Positions 24,108-32,913 of a DNA stretch of 64,000 nt are shown here, one piece after another. Positions within the stretch are counted from its first letter, which is position 1, and each line of letters begins with the position of its first letter. Location: assembly GCA_019635355.1 (NCBI GenBank), contig JAHBZQ010000001.1, positions 4,588,001-4,652,000 of the forward strand, read 5' to 3'. Position numbers and translations under genes: made by a program. This DNA comes from Rhizobacter sp. GTDB taxonomy: Bacteria > Pseudomonadota > Gammaproteobacteria > Burkholderiales > Burkholderiaceae_C. The notes beneath the pieces were generated by a model that was given only the letters and a program-made list of their open reading frames with translations, ran no database searches and had not been told where the DNA came from.

Positions 24108-24481
24108 ACGACACGATCGACATCGGTGAAAAGGAGCGCTCGCTCAAGACGGTGGGCCACATCAGCTATGCGCTGCACACCGTGGTCGCGGTGGGCGCCG
24201 TGCTGCCCGGTGTGCAGGCCAGCGTGGTGTTGCTGGTCATCGCCTTCGTGCTCGACCTCGTGAAGAAGGACGAGGCGGCCGGCAGTTGGCAGGAGTCGCA
24301 CTTCCGCTGGCGCATTCGCTCGGTGCTGTGGGCCGGGGGCTTGTATCTCGTGACGAGCCCCCTGTGGCTGCTCGTCCTGGTGCCGGGGTGGATCGCGTGG
24401 GCGATCATCTCCGTCTGGTTCCTCTACCGCGTGGTGCGTGGATGGGTGAACCTCAACAACCACACCCCCATGCCCGACTGA
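24104..24481 (+). CDS. small membrane protein, DUF4870-like
   Basis: The 125-residue protein has a short polar N-terminus and about three hydrophobic segments (HTVVAVGAVLPGV to VIAFVLDLV, SVLWAGGLYLVTSPLWLLVL, GWIAWAIISVWFLYRVV). This pattern fits the small membrane proteins (DUF4870-like) seen between hisE and hinT in Burkholderiales. No function is known. It overlaps hisE by 4 bases and is followed by hinT after 21 bp. Confidence 0.75.
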   Translation: MNDTIDIGEKERSLKTVGHISYALHTVVAVGAVLPGVQASVVLLVIAFVLDLVKKDEAAGSWQESHFRWRIRSVLWAGGLYLVTSPLWLLVLVPGWIAWAIISVWFLYRVVRGWVNLNNHTPMPD

Positions 24482-24502
24482 TGTTGCGTTTTTGAGATCA
24501 AC

Positions 24503-24853
24503 ATGACACACGACCCCAACTGCATCTTCTGCAAGATCGTCGCCGGGCAGATCCCGAGCCGCAAGGTGTACGAAGACGACGACCTGCTCGCCTTCCACGA
24601 CATCGCCCCGTGGGCGCCCCAGCACGTGCTGGTCATCCCCAAGGAGCACATCGAATCGCTCTACGACACCACGCCCGAGAAACACCAGGCGCTGCTCGGC
24701 CGCATGCTGGCGCTGGCGCCGGTGCTGATGAAGCAGCTCGGCGTGACCGGGGGCTTCCGCGTGCTGGTCAACAACGGCCCCGACGGGCGCCAAGAAGTGC
24801 CGCATTTGCACCTTCATGCCATGGGCGGCCCGCGCCCCTGGGCCAAGGGTTGA
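24503..24853 (+). CDS. hinT: histidine-triad nucleotide-binding protein HinT
   Basis: The 116-residue protein carries the HIT motif H101xH103xH105 in PHLHLHAMGG and the N-terminal CIFCKIVAGQIPS with the zinc-binding-type cysteines of bacterial HinT. HinT hydrolyses adenosine phosphoramidates such as AMP-lysine in the cytoplasm. The size and the GGFRVLVNNG segment support HinT over the other HIT branches. It stands between the his genes and tatABC, a common order in betaproteobacteria. Confidence 0.93.
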   Translation: MTHDPNCIFCKIVAGQIPSRKVYEDDDLLAFHDIAPWAPQHVLVIPKEHIESLYDTTPEKHQALLGRMLALAPVLMKQLGVTGGFRVLVNNGPDGRQEVPHLHLHAMGGPRPWAKG

Positions 24854-24906
24854 ACCCTGGCGCGTGAGCGTCACCTAAACTTCCATATTCCCTTCAGGAG
24901 ATCCAC

Positions 24907-25146
24907 ATGGGTTCATTCAGCATCTGGCACTGGCTCATCGTCTTGGCCATCGTCGTCCTGGTGTTCGGCACCAAGAAACTCAAGAACATCGGCAGCGACC
25001 TCGGCGGCGCCGTCAAGGGTTTCAAGGACGGCATGAAAGACGGCTCCGCGGGCAACGACGCTCCCCCCGCTGCCAACCAGCAAGTCACGGCCAACAAGGC
25101 CCAGGACCCCAACACCGTCGACGTCGACGCCAAGACGAAGTCCTGA
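24907..25146 (+). CDS. tatA: Sec-independent translocase subunit TatA
   Basis: The 79-residue protein has the N-terminal membrane helix (SIWHWLIVLAIVVLVFG), the FGTKKLKNIGSDLGGAVKGF amphipathic helix and a polar tail, the standard TatA layout. TatA forms the variable-size pore of the twin-arginine pathway, which exports folded proteins such as the Rieske protein encoded at 32914. The ATG follows a CAGGAGATCCAC ribosome-binding site. It starts the tatABC run. Confidence 0.95.
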   Translation: MGSFSIWHWLIVLAIVVLVFGTKKLKNIGSDLGGAVKGFKDGMKDGSAGNDAPPAANQQVTANKAQDPNTVDVDAKTKS

Positions 25147-25149
25147 TCC

Positions 25150-25626
25150 TTGATTGATTTCGGCTTCGACAAACTCGCGCTGATCGGCGCGGTGGCGCTC
25201 ATCGTCATCGGGCCCGAGAAGCTGCCGCGTGTCGCCCGCACGGTGGGCCACCTGCTGGGCAAGGCGCAGCGTTATGTGGCCGACGTGAAGGCGGAGGTCA
25301 ACCGCTCCATCGAACTGGAAGAGCTCAAGAAGATGAAGGGCCAGTTCGAGGACGCGGCGCGCGACGTCGAGCAGAGCGTGACGAGCGAAGTCAACCAGGC
25401 CACCGCCGCGCTCGAGAACGCCTGGGCCGACGCCGAGCCGGCCCCGTTCACCGGCGGCATGCACGACGCCGTGCCCGTCTACAAGCACCCGCGCAAGAAG
25501 TGGCGCGTCAAGCGCAGTGCGATGCCGCTTTGGTACAAGCAGCGCACCGGCATCCGCGCCAAGGCCCAGTCGGGCGCGGCGCGGGTGGCGCGTTTCCGTC
25601 CGCCTCGTAGCGGATCTTCGGCATGA
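25150..25626 (+). CDS. tatB: Sec-independent translocase subunit TatB
   Basis: The 158-residue protein begins IDFGFDKLALIGAVALIVIG, then the GPEKLPRVARTVGHLLGKAQ amphipathic helix and a charged C-terminal region with RKKWRVKR. TatB with TatC recognises twin-arginine signal peptides. The start codon is TTG at 25150, three bases after the tatA stop; the next ATG would remove the membrane helix. Its stop overlaps the tatC start in an ATGA. Confidence 0.93.
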   Translation: MIDFGFDKLALIGAVALIVIGPEKLPRVARTVGHLLGKAQRYVADVKAEVNRSIELEELKKMKGQFEDAARDVEQSVTSEVNQATAALENAWADAEPAPFTGGMHDAVPVYKHPRKKWRVKRSAMPLWYKQRTGIRAKAQSGAARVARFRPPRSGSSA

Positions 25627-26402
25627 GCACAGAAGAAAAACCCGACGAACTCGCCGGAACCGAACAGCCTTTTGTCGCCCACCTCGTCGAACTGCGTGAT
25701 CGGCTGATCCGCGCCACGATCGCGATCCTGGTGTGCTTCGGCGTCCTGATGGTGTGGCCGGGCTCGGGTGCGCTGTATGACTTGCTCGCCGCGCCTCTGG
25801 TGTCTCACCTGCCCAAGGGCGCCACGCTGATCGCGACCAACGTGATCTCGCCGATCCTGGTGCCGCTCAAGATCACGCTGATGTCGGGCTTCCTGGTGGC
25901 GCTGCCCTATGTGCTGTACCAGACCTGGGCCTTTGTCGCGCCGGGCCTCTACACGCACGAGAAGCGCCTGGTGCTGCCGCTGGTGGTGTCGAGCACCATC
26001 CTCTTCTTCGTGGGCGTGGCCTTCTGCTACTTCCTCGTGTTGCCGGCGATGGCGCAGTTCATCCAGAACTTCGCGCCCACCAGCATCACTGCCGCGCCAG
26101 ACATCGAGCAGTATTTCGGCTTCGTGCTCACGCTCTTCATCGTCTTCGGCCTCGCCTTCGAGGTGCCGATCGTCGTGATCGTGCTGGCGCGGCTGGGCAT
26201 CGTGTCGATCGAGCGGCTGAAGGGCTTTCGCGGCTACTTCATTGTGCTGGCGTTCATCATCGCCGCGGTGGTCACGCCGCCCGACGTGATCTCGCAGCTG
26301 GCGCTGGCGATCCCGATGTGCATCTTGTACGAGCTCGGCATCTGGGCCTCGGTGCTCTTCATCAAGCACACCAAGGCACCGGAAGAGAAGACGACCACTT
26401 GA
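25623..26402 (+). CDS. tatC: Sec-independent translocase subunit TatC
   Basis: The 259-residue protein has six membrane helices and TatC hallmarks: HLVELRDRLIRA near the N-terminus, which contacts the twin-arginine signal, and the LPYVLYQTWAFVAPGLY and EVPIVVIVLARLGIV segments. The frame is intact. A strong hairpin terminator follows the stop. Confidence 0.96.
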   Translation: MSTEEKPDELAGTEQPFVAHLVELRDRLIRATIAILVCFGVLMVWPGSGALYDLLAAPLVSHLPKGATLIATNVISPILVPLKITLMSGFLVALPYVLYQTWAFVAPGLYTHEKRLVLPLVVSSTILFFVGVAFCYFLVLPAMAQFIQNFAPTSITAAPDIEQYFGFVLTLFIVFGLAFEVPIVVIVLARLGIVSIERLKGFRGYFIVLAFIIAAVVTPPDVISQLALAIPMCILYELGIWASVLFIKHTKAPEEKTTT

Positions 26403-26409
26403 AGAAGAA

Positions 26410-26436
26410 ACGGCGCCTCGGGCGCCGTTTTTTTTG
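26410..26436 (+). terminator. rho-independent terminator after tatC
   Basis: The stem ACGGCGCC / GGCGCCGT with loop TCG is followed by a run of eight T. It separates tatC from the convergent HtrA gene and could also work, less well, in the other direction through the A-run on the left. Confidence 0.9.
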
Positions 26437-26438
26437 AC

Positions 26439-27608
26439 TCAGCGCTCGCGCGGCGGGCCGGATCGGGGCCGCTGGGCCACCACCACCTTGAGTTCGAGCG
26501 TGCGGTCACCGCGCTGCACCGACAGTGTTGCCGCGGTCTGCGGCTTGAGCGCCGCCACTGCCGCGAGCAGCTGCACCGTGTTGGCCACGGGCGTGTCGGC
26601 CACTTTCACCACCACGTCGCCCGGGCGCACGCCGCCCGCGGCGGCCGGGCCGTTCTGCAGCACGCCGGTGATCAGCACGCCTTGCTTGATCGGCAGGTTG
26701 AAGGTCTCGGCAATCTCGGGCGTGAGGTCGCGTGGCTCCACGCCGATCCAGCCCCGGGTGACCTGGCCATCGCGGATGAGACCTTCCATCACCAGCCGTG
26801 CCGTGTTCGCGGGGATGGCGAAGCCGATGCCCATGCTGCCGCCCGAACGCGAGTAGATGGCAGTGTTGATGCCGAGCAGGTTGCCTTGCGCGTCGACCAG
26901 CGCCCCGCCTGAGTTGCCGGGGTTGATGGCTGCATCGGTCTGGATGAAGTTCTCGAAGGTGTTGATGCCGAGCTGGTTGCGGCCGAGCGCGCTCACGATG
27001 CCCGAGGTCACGGTCTGGCCCACGCCGAAGGGGTTGCCGATGGCCAGCACCACGTCGCCCACCTGTGCCGACTCGACGCTGCCGAAGGCGATGACCGGCA
27101 GTTTGTCGAGCGAGATCTTGAGCACCGCCACATCGGTCTCGGGGTCGGCACCGACCACCTTGGCGCGTGCCTGGCGGCCGTCGGAGAGCTGCACTTCGAT
27201 GTCGTCGGCGCCTTCGATCACGTGGTTGTTGGTCAGCAGGTAGCCGTCGGCCGAGACGATCACGCCCGAGCCCAGGCCGATCTGGGGTTGCTGCTGCCGC
27301 TGTGGCTGGTCGCCGAAGAAGAAGCGGAACCACGGGTCTTCGGTGTGCGGGTTGCGCTGCGGCGTTTTGCTGGCGGTGATGCTCACCACGGCCGGCGTGG
27401 CGCGCTTGGCGGCGGCCGAGTAACTGGGCACGTTGCCGATGCCGACCGCTGACGCGGGCAGGGCCGGGGCCTGGAGGATGGACACCGCGGCGGGAAGGCC
27501 GGAGACGGTGTCACGGCGGATCCACTCGGGCTTGAGGGTCGCGATCACGAACCACAAGGCCACCGCCACCGTGACGGCTTGGGAGAAAATGAGCCACGTC
27601 CTGCGCAT
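26439..27608 (-). CDS. HtrA-family serine protease, membrane-anchored, one PDZ domain
   Basis: The 389-residue protein has an N-terminal membrane anchor (residues 5-24), a trypsin-like domain with His129 (LLTNNHVIEG), Asp159 (ETDVAVLK) and Ser233 (NPGNSGGALV), and one PDZ domain at the C-terminus (GVLITGVLQNGPAAAGGVRPGD). A single PDZ and an uncleaved anchor resemble DegS rather than two-PDZ DegP. It would act in the periplasm in quality control or envelope-stress signalling. An AGGA site precedes the ATG. Only 21 bp separate this start from that of the divergent Nif3-like gene. Confidence 0.92.
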   Translation of the reverse strand: MRRTWLIFSQAVTVAVALWFVIATLKPEWIRRDTVSGLPAAVSILQAPALPASAVGIGNVPSYSAAAKRATPAVVSITASKTPQRNPHTEDPWFRFFFGDQPQRQQQPQIGLGSGVIVSADGYLLTNNHVIEGADDIEVQLSDGRQARAKVVGADPETDVAVLKISLDKLPVIAFGSVESAQVGDVVLAIGNPFGVGQTVTSGIVSALGRNQLGINTFENFIQTDAAINPGNSGGALVDAQGNLLGINTAIYSRSGGSMGIGFAIPANTARLVMEGLIRDGQVTRGWIGVEPRDLTPEIAETFNLPIKQGVLITGVLQNGPAAAGGVRPGDVVVKVADTPVANTVQLLAAVAALKPQTAATLSVQRGDRTLELKVVVAQRPRSGPPRER

Positions 27609-27629
27609 CAACCCGATCCTGAAATCTTC

Positions 27630-28382
27630 ATGGCCACACGCTCTGACATCGAGACGTACCTCGGCGCCTTGCTCGACGTGGGGAAGTTCCGGGATTATGG
27701 GCCGAACGGTTTGCAGGTCGAGGGCAAGCCCGAGGTGAAGAAGCTCGTCTCGGGGGTGACCGCGAGCCGTGCGTTCATCGAGGCGGCGATCGAGCAGCAG
27801 GCGGATGCCATCCTCGTGCACCACGGCCTTTTCTGGCGCGGCCACGACGGCCGTCTCACCGGCTGGCTGAAGGCGCGGGTCGAGCTGCTGATGGCGCACG
27901 GCATCAATCTCTACGCCTACCACCTGCCCCTCGACGCCCACCCCGAGTACGGCAACAACGCGCAGCTCGGCGTCAAGCTCAAGCTCGTGCCCGACGGGCG
28001 CTTCGGCGAGCAGGACATCGGCTTCGTCGGAGCACCGGCGCAGCCGCTGACCACCGCCGCGCTGAAGGCCATGCTGACCTACCGGCTTGGCCGCGAGCCG
28101 GTGATGGTCGAGGGCCGCCCCGGTGTGACCTTGCAGCGCATCGCGTGGTGCACCGGCGGCGCCCAGGGGTACTTCGAGTCCGCGATCGCCGCCGGCGCCG
28201 AGGCCTACATCACCGGCGAGATCTCGGAGCCGCAGGCCCATCTGGCGCGCGAGACGGGCGTGGCCTTCTTCGCCTGCGGCCACCATGCGACCGAGCGCTA
28301 CGGTGCGCCGGCCCTCGGGGCGCACGTGGCCGAGAAGTTCGGCCTCGAGCACCAGTTCATCGAGATCGACAACCCGGCCTGA
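27630..28382 (+). CDS. Nif3-like dinuclear metal centre protein
   Basis: The 250-residue protein has the conserved histidines of the Nif3/YbgI family: ILVHHGLFWRG, NLYAYHLPLDAH and FFACGHHATERYG. YbgI-type proteins form toroidal hexamers with two metal ions per subunit; GTP cyclohydrolase-related and other hydrolase roles have been suggested but not settled. It stands before pdxA with one base between stop and start. The short form without the PII-like insert found in larger homologues is used here. Confidence 0.9.
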   Translation: MATRSDIETYLGALLDVGKFRDYGPNGLQVEGKPEVKKLVSGVTASRAFIEAAIEQQADAILVHHGLFWRGHDGRLTGWLKARVELLMAHGINLYAYHLPLDAHPEYGNNAQLGVKLKLVPDGRFGEQDIGFVGAPAQPLTTAALKAMLTYRLGREPVMVEGRPGVTLQRIAWCTGGAQGYFESAIAAGAEAYITGEISEPQAHLARETGVAFFACGHHATERYGAPALGAHVAEKFGLEHQFIEIDNPA

Positions 28383-28383
28383 C

Positions 28384-29400
28384 GTGAGCACCGCGCCGCT
28401 GGTCATCACGATGGGCGATGCCTGCGGCATCGGGCCCGAGATCATCGCCAAGGCGTTTGCCTCGGGTCAGGCACAAGGCGCGTTCGTCCTGGGCGACGTG
28501 GCGGTGATGCGCCGCGCGGTGGCGCAATCGGGGCAGGGCCTGGCTGTCGCCACGATCGAGCGGCCAGGCGATGCAGACGACTGCCCGCCGCGGTGCGTGC
28601 CCTTGCTGCAGGCCAGTGGATTGCCGGCCGATCTGCTGAAGGCGGGTGTGGGGCGCGTGGATGCCCGCGCCGGTGCGGCCGCTGCCGCTTGCATCGAACA
28701 GGCTGTAGGCCTGGTGCGGGCCGGGCGGGCGCGGGGCATCGTGACCGCGCCCATCCACAAGGAGGCGTTGTCGGCGGCCGGCGTCGGCTTCCCGGGCCAC
28801 ACCGAGATGCTGCAGGCGCTGGCTGCCGTCCCGGGCGAGGCGCTGCCGCCGGTGCGCATGATGCTGGCCAACGAGGAACTGCGCACCGTGCTCGTGACCA
28901 TCCACATGTCGCTGCGCAAGGCGATCGATGCGGTGACCTTCGACGCGGTGCTCGAGACCCTGCGCATCACCGATCGCGCCATGCGCCGCGTCGGCATCGC
29001 GGCGCCGCGCGTCGCGGTGGCGGGGCTCAACCCGCATGCGGGCGAGGGCGGGTTGTTCGGCGATGAAGAGCTGCGGATCATCGCGCCCGCGATCGCGGCC
29101 GCACGGGCCGAAGGCATCGACGCCACCGGGCCGTTCGCACCCGACACCGTCTTCATGCGCGCCCGCCATGCGCCCGGCCACCCGGGTGAGTTCGACGTGG
29201 TGGTGGCGATGACGCACGACCACGGCCTCATCCCGGTGAAGTACCTCGGCGTGGAGCAGGGGGTGAACGTGACGCTCGGTTTGCCCTTCGTGCGCACGAG
29301 CCCTGACCACGGCACCGCGTTCGACATCGCGGGCACGGGCCGTGCCGATGCGTCGAGCCTGATCGCCGCCTTGCGCATGGCGCGGCGGCTGTCGGCGTAG
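28384..29400 (+). CDS. pdxA: 4-hydroxythreonine-4-phosphate dehydrogenase
   Basis: The 338-residue protein catalyses NAD-dependent oxidation in pyridoxal 5'-phosphate synthesis. Family landmarks are ITMGDACGIGPEI at the N-terminus, TAPIHKEAL, FPGHTEML, VAGLNPHAGEGGLFG with a metal-binding histidine, and the C-terminal TSPDHGTAFDIAGTG. The first usable start is GTG at 28384, one base after the previous stop; no ATG precedes the first motif. ITMGDACGIGPE differs slightly from the more common GDPAGIGPE, with Ala-Cys replacing Pro-Ala. Confidence 0.92.
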   Translation: MSTAPLVITMGDACGIGPEIIAKAFASGQAQGAFVLGDVAVMRRAVAQSGQGLAVATIERPGDADDCPPRCVPLLQASGLPADLLKAGVGRVDARAGAAAAACIEQAVGLVRAGRARGIVTAPIHKEALSAAGVGFPGHTEMLQALAAVPGEALPPVRMMLANEELRTVLVTIHMSLRKAIDAVTFDAVLETLRITDRAMRRVGIAAPRVAVAGLNPHAGEGGLFGDEELRIIAPAIAAARAEGIDATGPFAPDTVFMRARHAPGHPGEFDVVVAMTHDHGLIPVKYLGVEQGVNVTLGLPFVRTSPDHGTAFDIAGTGRADASSLIAALRMARRLSA

Positions 29401-32127
29401 CTACTTGCTGTTGGCCGTGAGCGCCGCGAGCTGCTTGCGGGCGCGTGCGGTCGCCCGCTCGATCAGATAGGAGCTTTCGAACGCCTTGAAGCGCCCGGTC
29501 TCGCACATGCGCGAGAGCATGCGCGCGGTGAGCGACACCGTCTCGGTGTGGCGCTTGCCACGGGTGAAGACGAAGAAGGCGCGCCCCGGGCTCACGTAGC
29601 TCAGGCGTACCTTCTGCCACTGGTCGTTCAAGTGCATGCGGTACGCGAAGCCGAGCTTCACGTGGTCCATCAGCTGCACGCCCTGCGTCGGCTCCGCGGG
29701 CTCGGCCGAGGCGTCGAGGTTGATGTCGAGCGTGGCGGCAAGGTCGAGGTTGAGGTCGACCGGCGAGGTGTCGGGCGCGCTGTTGACGGGCTCGGGCTCG
29801 GCCTCGACGGCGGTGAGGTCGATGTCGACGTCCTTCGACCAGTCGACCGCCGTCTCGCTGACGAGGCCGATCTGTTGGGCCTCGGTATCGGAGAACTGCG
29901 GCTCGAGGGCGGCGGCAGCGGCGCCGCCGGCAGTGCTCGTGATCGGCACGTCGCGCAGCAGCGCGTCGGGCTCGGGCACTGGCGTGTTGAACACGCCTTC
30001 GACCTGCTTGGCCAGCAGGTTGTAGTCGAGCTCGCTGAGCGGTGGAGCCTTGAGCGAGTCGGCGTGCGCGGGCAGTAGCTTGCCGAAGAAGTCTTTCTGC
30101 GCTGCCTCGGGCCAGCCGACGAGCTTCATGCCCTCGTTCAGGTCCTTCATCAGCGGCGGCAGCTGCATGAGGAACTTCTTGCGCAGCGCGGGCGAGCCCT
30201 TGGGCTGCACGCTCATGACGAGGTCGCGGCCGGCGCGCTTCAGGCGCTGCACCGTCTCGGACTGGGCGCCTTCGCGGCGCGTGGCGAGCGCGATGGTCTG
30301 GCTCCACACCTGGGCCAGGAAGTCGCGCAGATAGTCGGGCAGCGACAGAGGGCCGAGCGCGGTGCGCAGCTGCAGCATGTAGCGCTGCTGCACCCGCAGG
30401 TCGGACTCCTTGCCGTCGAGCACCGAGACGGCCTTGGCCGTTTCCTCGACCTCGGCCTTGGCCTGCTGGGCGACGAAATTCTCGAGCGCGGTGAGCTTGC
30501 TCGAGTACAGCTCGATCTGGTCGAAGTCGCCCTGGACGATCTCCTGCACCAGCTCGCGCACCCGCGCCATGAACTGCTTGCCGGTGCCTTCGTCGAGGTC
30601 TTCGAAGGCCGCCGCCAGCGAGGCCATGCGGTTGACGAAGCGGCGCACCGGGTGCTTGCGCGACGAGAAGAAGCTGTTGTCCTGCAGCGCCACGCGCAGC
30701 ACCGGCAGCTGCAGGCGGGCGATCTGGCGCGCCATCTGCGGCGGCACGCGCGGGTCGGAGAGGATCTGGTCGAAGAGGCTGCCGACCACGTCGATCACCA
30801 TGTGATCGAGGGCGCCGGTGGACGCCTGGCGCAGCTCGTCGCGGTGCGCACGGATGAGGTTGGCGGCCATCAGGCCGGAGGCGAGGTCGCCGTAGCCGCT
30901 GCCGCTTGTCACCGCGCCGCCGGCGGATCGCGCGCTGCCGAAGCCGCTCGTGCCGCCCAGGCCAGAGGGTGCGGTCGGTCCTCCGAGATCGGCTGGACGT
31001 GTGGCGAGGAACGTCAGGCGGCGGATCAGCGCCATCATCTCCGCGTCGGCCTGGCCCCCCGGGGCGCCGGTACCGGATGGTCCGGCGCGGCCGCCCAGGC
31101 CACCGCGCCCTGCGCCCTCGGCTGCGCTGCGGCTCGTGCTGGTGGGGCTGGCCTGGGACGCGGTGGCCCCGGGCGGCCGACCGCCATAGGAGGCCGGTTG
31201 ACTAGGCACGCCCGCGTAGCCACCCCCTTGTCCAGCGACGCCGGGCCCGGATCCGCCGGCACCGTGGCCTCCTCCCAAGCCCGCGAGTCCCGGCCCGACA
31301 CCCACGCCACCTCCACGTCCCGTGGCCGGCCCGGACCGGCTCGGTGTGCCAGCATTGGTGTCTTCGAAGCTGGCGTGAGCACTTCCGCTGAAATGTCCGC
31401 CTCCGGTGGACTGGTCGTGCTCGCGGCGCAGCTTGTCGTAGCCGGAAATCACGTGGTCGCGCGCGATCTCGTTGCCAGGCCCTTCAACGCCGCGCACGGT
31501 GAGGCCCACCGGCTGGATCCCGCGGGCGCGGAAGTCTTTCAGGATGTCGGCATAGCACTGCGGCATGACGCGAGACATGCCGATCGCCAGCTCGCGGGCC
31601 AGGATCTTGCGGCAATCGCGGTCGTTGCTGACCGAAGTGATCGCGCGGTACATGGCTTCGCCCAGCACCTCCCCGCGCAAGGGGTTGCGCTCATGTTCGG
31701 CACGGCCGATGCCGAGCAACTGGCCGGTGTACGAGGCGATCTCGCGCAACTCCCATTCGCAGCCATGGCTGATGGCCTGGCCGATGCGGTCGGCGTGCAT
31801 CTGCTCTTCGACTTCGTTGTCGTCGACGAGGCTGAGCGACTGCCAGTCGGTTTCGGCCAGGCTGCGGCCGGTTTCGCGGTTGGGGCTGAGCTCGCGCGTG
31901 ACGCGCTTGGCGAGGGTATCGGCGAACACGAGCACGAAGGTGCTCATGTGGCGCCGCAGGTCAAGCTGGGTGTTGATCAGCGCGTCACGGTCGAAGATGC
32001 GCGTGGCGGCCGAGGCCAGCACGCCCAGATGGTCGCTCACACGATCCGCGACCGTGGCCGTGGTCGTCTTGATGTGATGCATGGCTGCGTCGAACGCAGC
32101 CTGGGCGCGTGGGTCGGTCTGATTCAT
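29401..32127 (-). CDS. DUF1631-family protein with Gly-rich central region
   Basis: The 908-residue protein belongs to DUF1631 (PF07793), large cytoplasmic proteins sometimes wrongly labelled thymidine phosphorylase. Visible parts: a helical N-terminal region (1-240), a Gly/Ser/Pro-rich low-complexity segment (about 245-365, with GGGVGVGPGLAGLGGGHG), a helical core (about 365-700, including HPVRRFVNRMASLA), an acidic Asp/Leu-rich stretch and a C-terminal module with WQKVRLSYVSPGRAFFVFT. No catalytic motif is evident. It converges on pdxA with adjoining stop codons. Function unknown. Confidence 0.88.
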   Translation of the reverse strand: MNQTDPRAQAAFDAAMHHIKTTTATVADRVSDHLGVLASAATRIFDRDALINTQLDLRRHMSTFVLVFADTLAKRVTRELSPNRETGRSLAETDWQSLSLVDDNEVEEQMHADRIGQAISHGCEWELREIASYTGQLLGIGRAEHERNPLRGEVLGEAMYRAITSVSNDRDCRKILARELAIGMSRVMPQCYADILKDFRARGIQPVGLTVRGVEGPGNEIARDHVISGYDKLRREHDQSTGGGHFSGSAHASFEDTNAGTPSRSGPATGRGGGVGVGPGLAGLGGGHGAGGSGPGVAGQGGGYAGVPSQPASYGGRPPGATASQASPTSTSRSAAEGAGRGGLGGRAGPSGTGAPGGQADAEMMALIRRLTFLATRPADLGGPTAPSGLGGTSGFGSARSAGGAVTSGSGYGDLASGLMAANLIRAHRDELRQASTGALDHMVIDVVGSLFDQILSDPRVPPQMARQIARLQLPVLRVALQDNSFFSSRKHPVRRFVNRMASLAAAFEDLDEGTGKQFMARVRELVQEIVQGDFDQIELYSSKLTALENFVAQQAKAEVEETAKAVSVLDGKESDLRVQQRYMLQLRTALGPLSLPDYLRDFLAQVWSQTIALATRREGAQSETVQRLKRAGRDLVMSVQPKGSPALRKKFLMQLPPLMKDLNEGMKLVGWPEAAQKDFFGKLLPAHADSLKAPPLSELDYNLLAKQVEGVFNTPVPEPDALLRDVPITSTAGGAAAAALEPQFSDTEAQQIGLVSETAVDWSKDVDIDLTAVEAEPEPVNSAPDTSPVDLNLDLAATLDINLDASAEPAEPTQGVQLMDHVKLGFAYRMHLNDQWQKVRLSYVSPGRAFFVFTRGKRHTETVSLTARMLSRMCETGRFKAFESSYLIERATARARKQLAALTANSK

Positions 32128-32290
32128 CTCGAACGGTGCCGAGCTCGGCCGGCCGGGACGCGCTCATGTCTCGCCTTTTGAGCGCACGTCCTGCAAGTAT
32201 GGGGCCAAACCGACGGCGGCCGCCACGGCGTTGCCCCGCGGCGACGGGCCGCCTGGGGCCGCAAATCAACCGCCCGTGCCGGCGGCCTGC

Positions 32291-32719
32291 CTACTTCTTG
32301 AGCGCGTCGCGGATCTCGCGCAGCAGCACCACGTCTTCCGGCGTGGCGGCTGGCGGGGCGGGTGGTGCCTCTTTCTTCAGGCGGTTGATCTGCTTGACCA
32401 TCATGAAGATGATGAAGGCGAGGATCACGAAGTTGAGCGCCACGGTGATGAAGTTGCCATAGGCGAAGAGCGGCACGCCGGCCTTGGTGAGCGCCTCGTA
32501 GGTCATCGGGCCTTTGAAATCGGCCGGCGGAGCCGACAGCATGATGAAGTAGCTGGAGAAGTCCAGCCCGCCGATGATCTTGCCGATGACGGGCATCACG
32601 AGGTCCTTGACGATCGAGTCGACGATCTTGCCGAAGGCCGCGCCGATGATGACGCCGACCGCCAGGTCGACGACATTGCCCTTCATCGCGAATTCCTTGA
32701 ACTCGGTGGCGAATCCCAT
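32291..32719 (-). CDS. mscL: large-conductance mechanosensitive channel
   Basis: The 142-residue protein has MscL hallmarks: an N-terminal amphipathic helix (FATEFKEFAMKGNV), the first pore helix DLAVGVIIGAAFGKIVDSIV, a periplasmic loop, the second helix (FVILAFIIFMMVKQINRL) and a cytoplasmic helix at the end. It opens under high membrane tension to release solutes during osmotic downshock. A strong AGGAGGAACCC ribosome-binding site precedes the ATG. It diverges from petA. Confidence 0.97.
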   Translation of the reverse strand: MGFATEFKEFAMKGNVVDLAVGVIIGAAFGKIVDSIVKDLVMPVIGKIIGGLDFSSYFIMLSAPPADFKGPMTYEALTKAGVPLFAYGNFITVALNFVILAFIIFMMVKQINRLKKEAPPAPPAATPEDVVLLREIRDALKK

Positions 32720-32913
32720 GGGTTCCTCCTGAAAATGGGTGCGGCACAGTATTGCCGAGCCCCCCGGGATGTCAAGGCGCGCCGGCGGCCTGTGGCCTGC
32801 TCGCCGCGCGGCACGAGGCAGCGGCCGATGGGCTTGACACGTCCGCTAGAATCGTCGGTTGCCCCCTGATTAGAAGCTTTCTTCTGTAAAGAAGACGTAT
32901 TCCGAGGACCTCC

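Noticed and set aside
22037..26402. The DUF815-mutT-hisIE-hinT-tatABC run as a novel system
   Set aside because: This order is common in betaproteobacteria and each gene has a known or housekeeping role.
32834..32852. TTGACA and TAGAAT upstream of petA as a sigma-70 promoter
   Set aside because: The two hexamers are only seven bases apart, far below the usual 16-18, so they cannot act as one -35/-10 pair.
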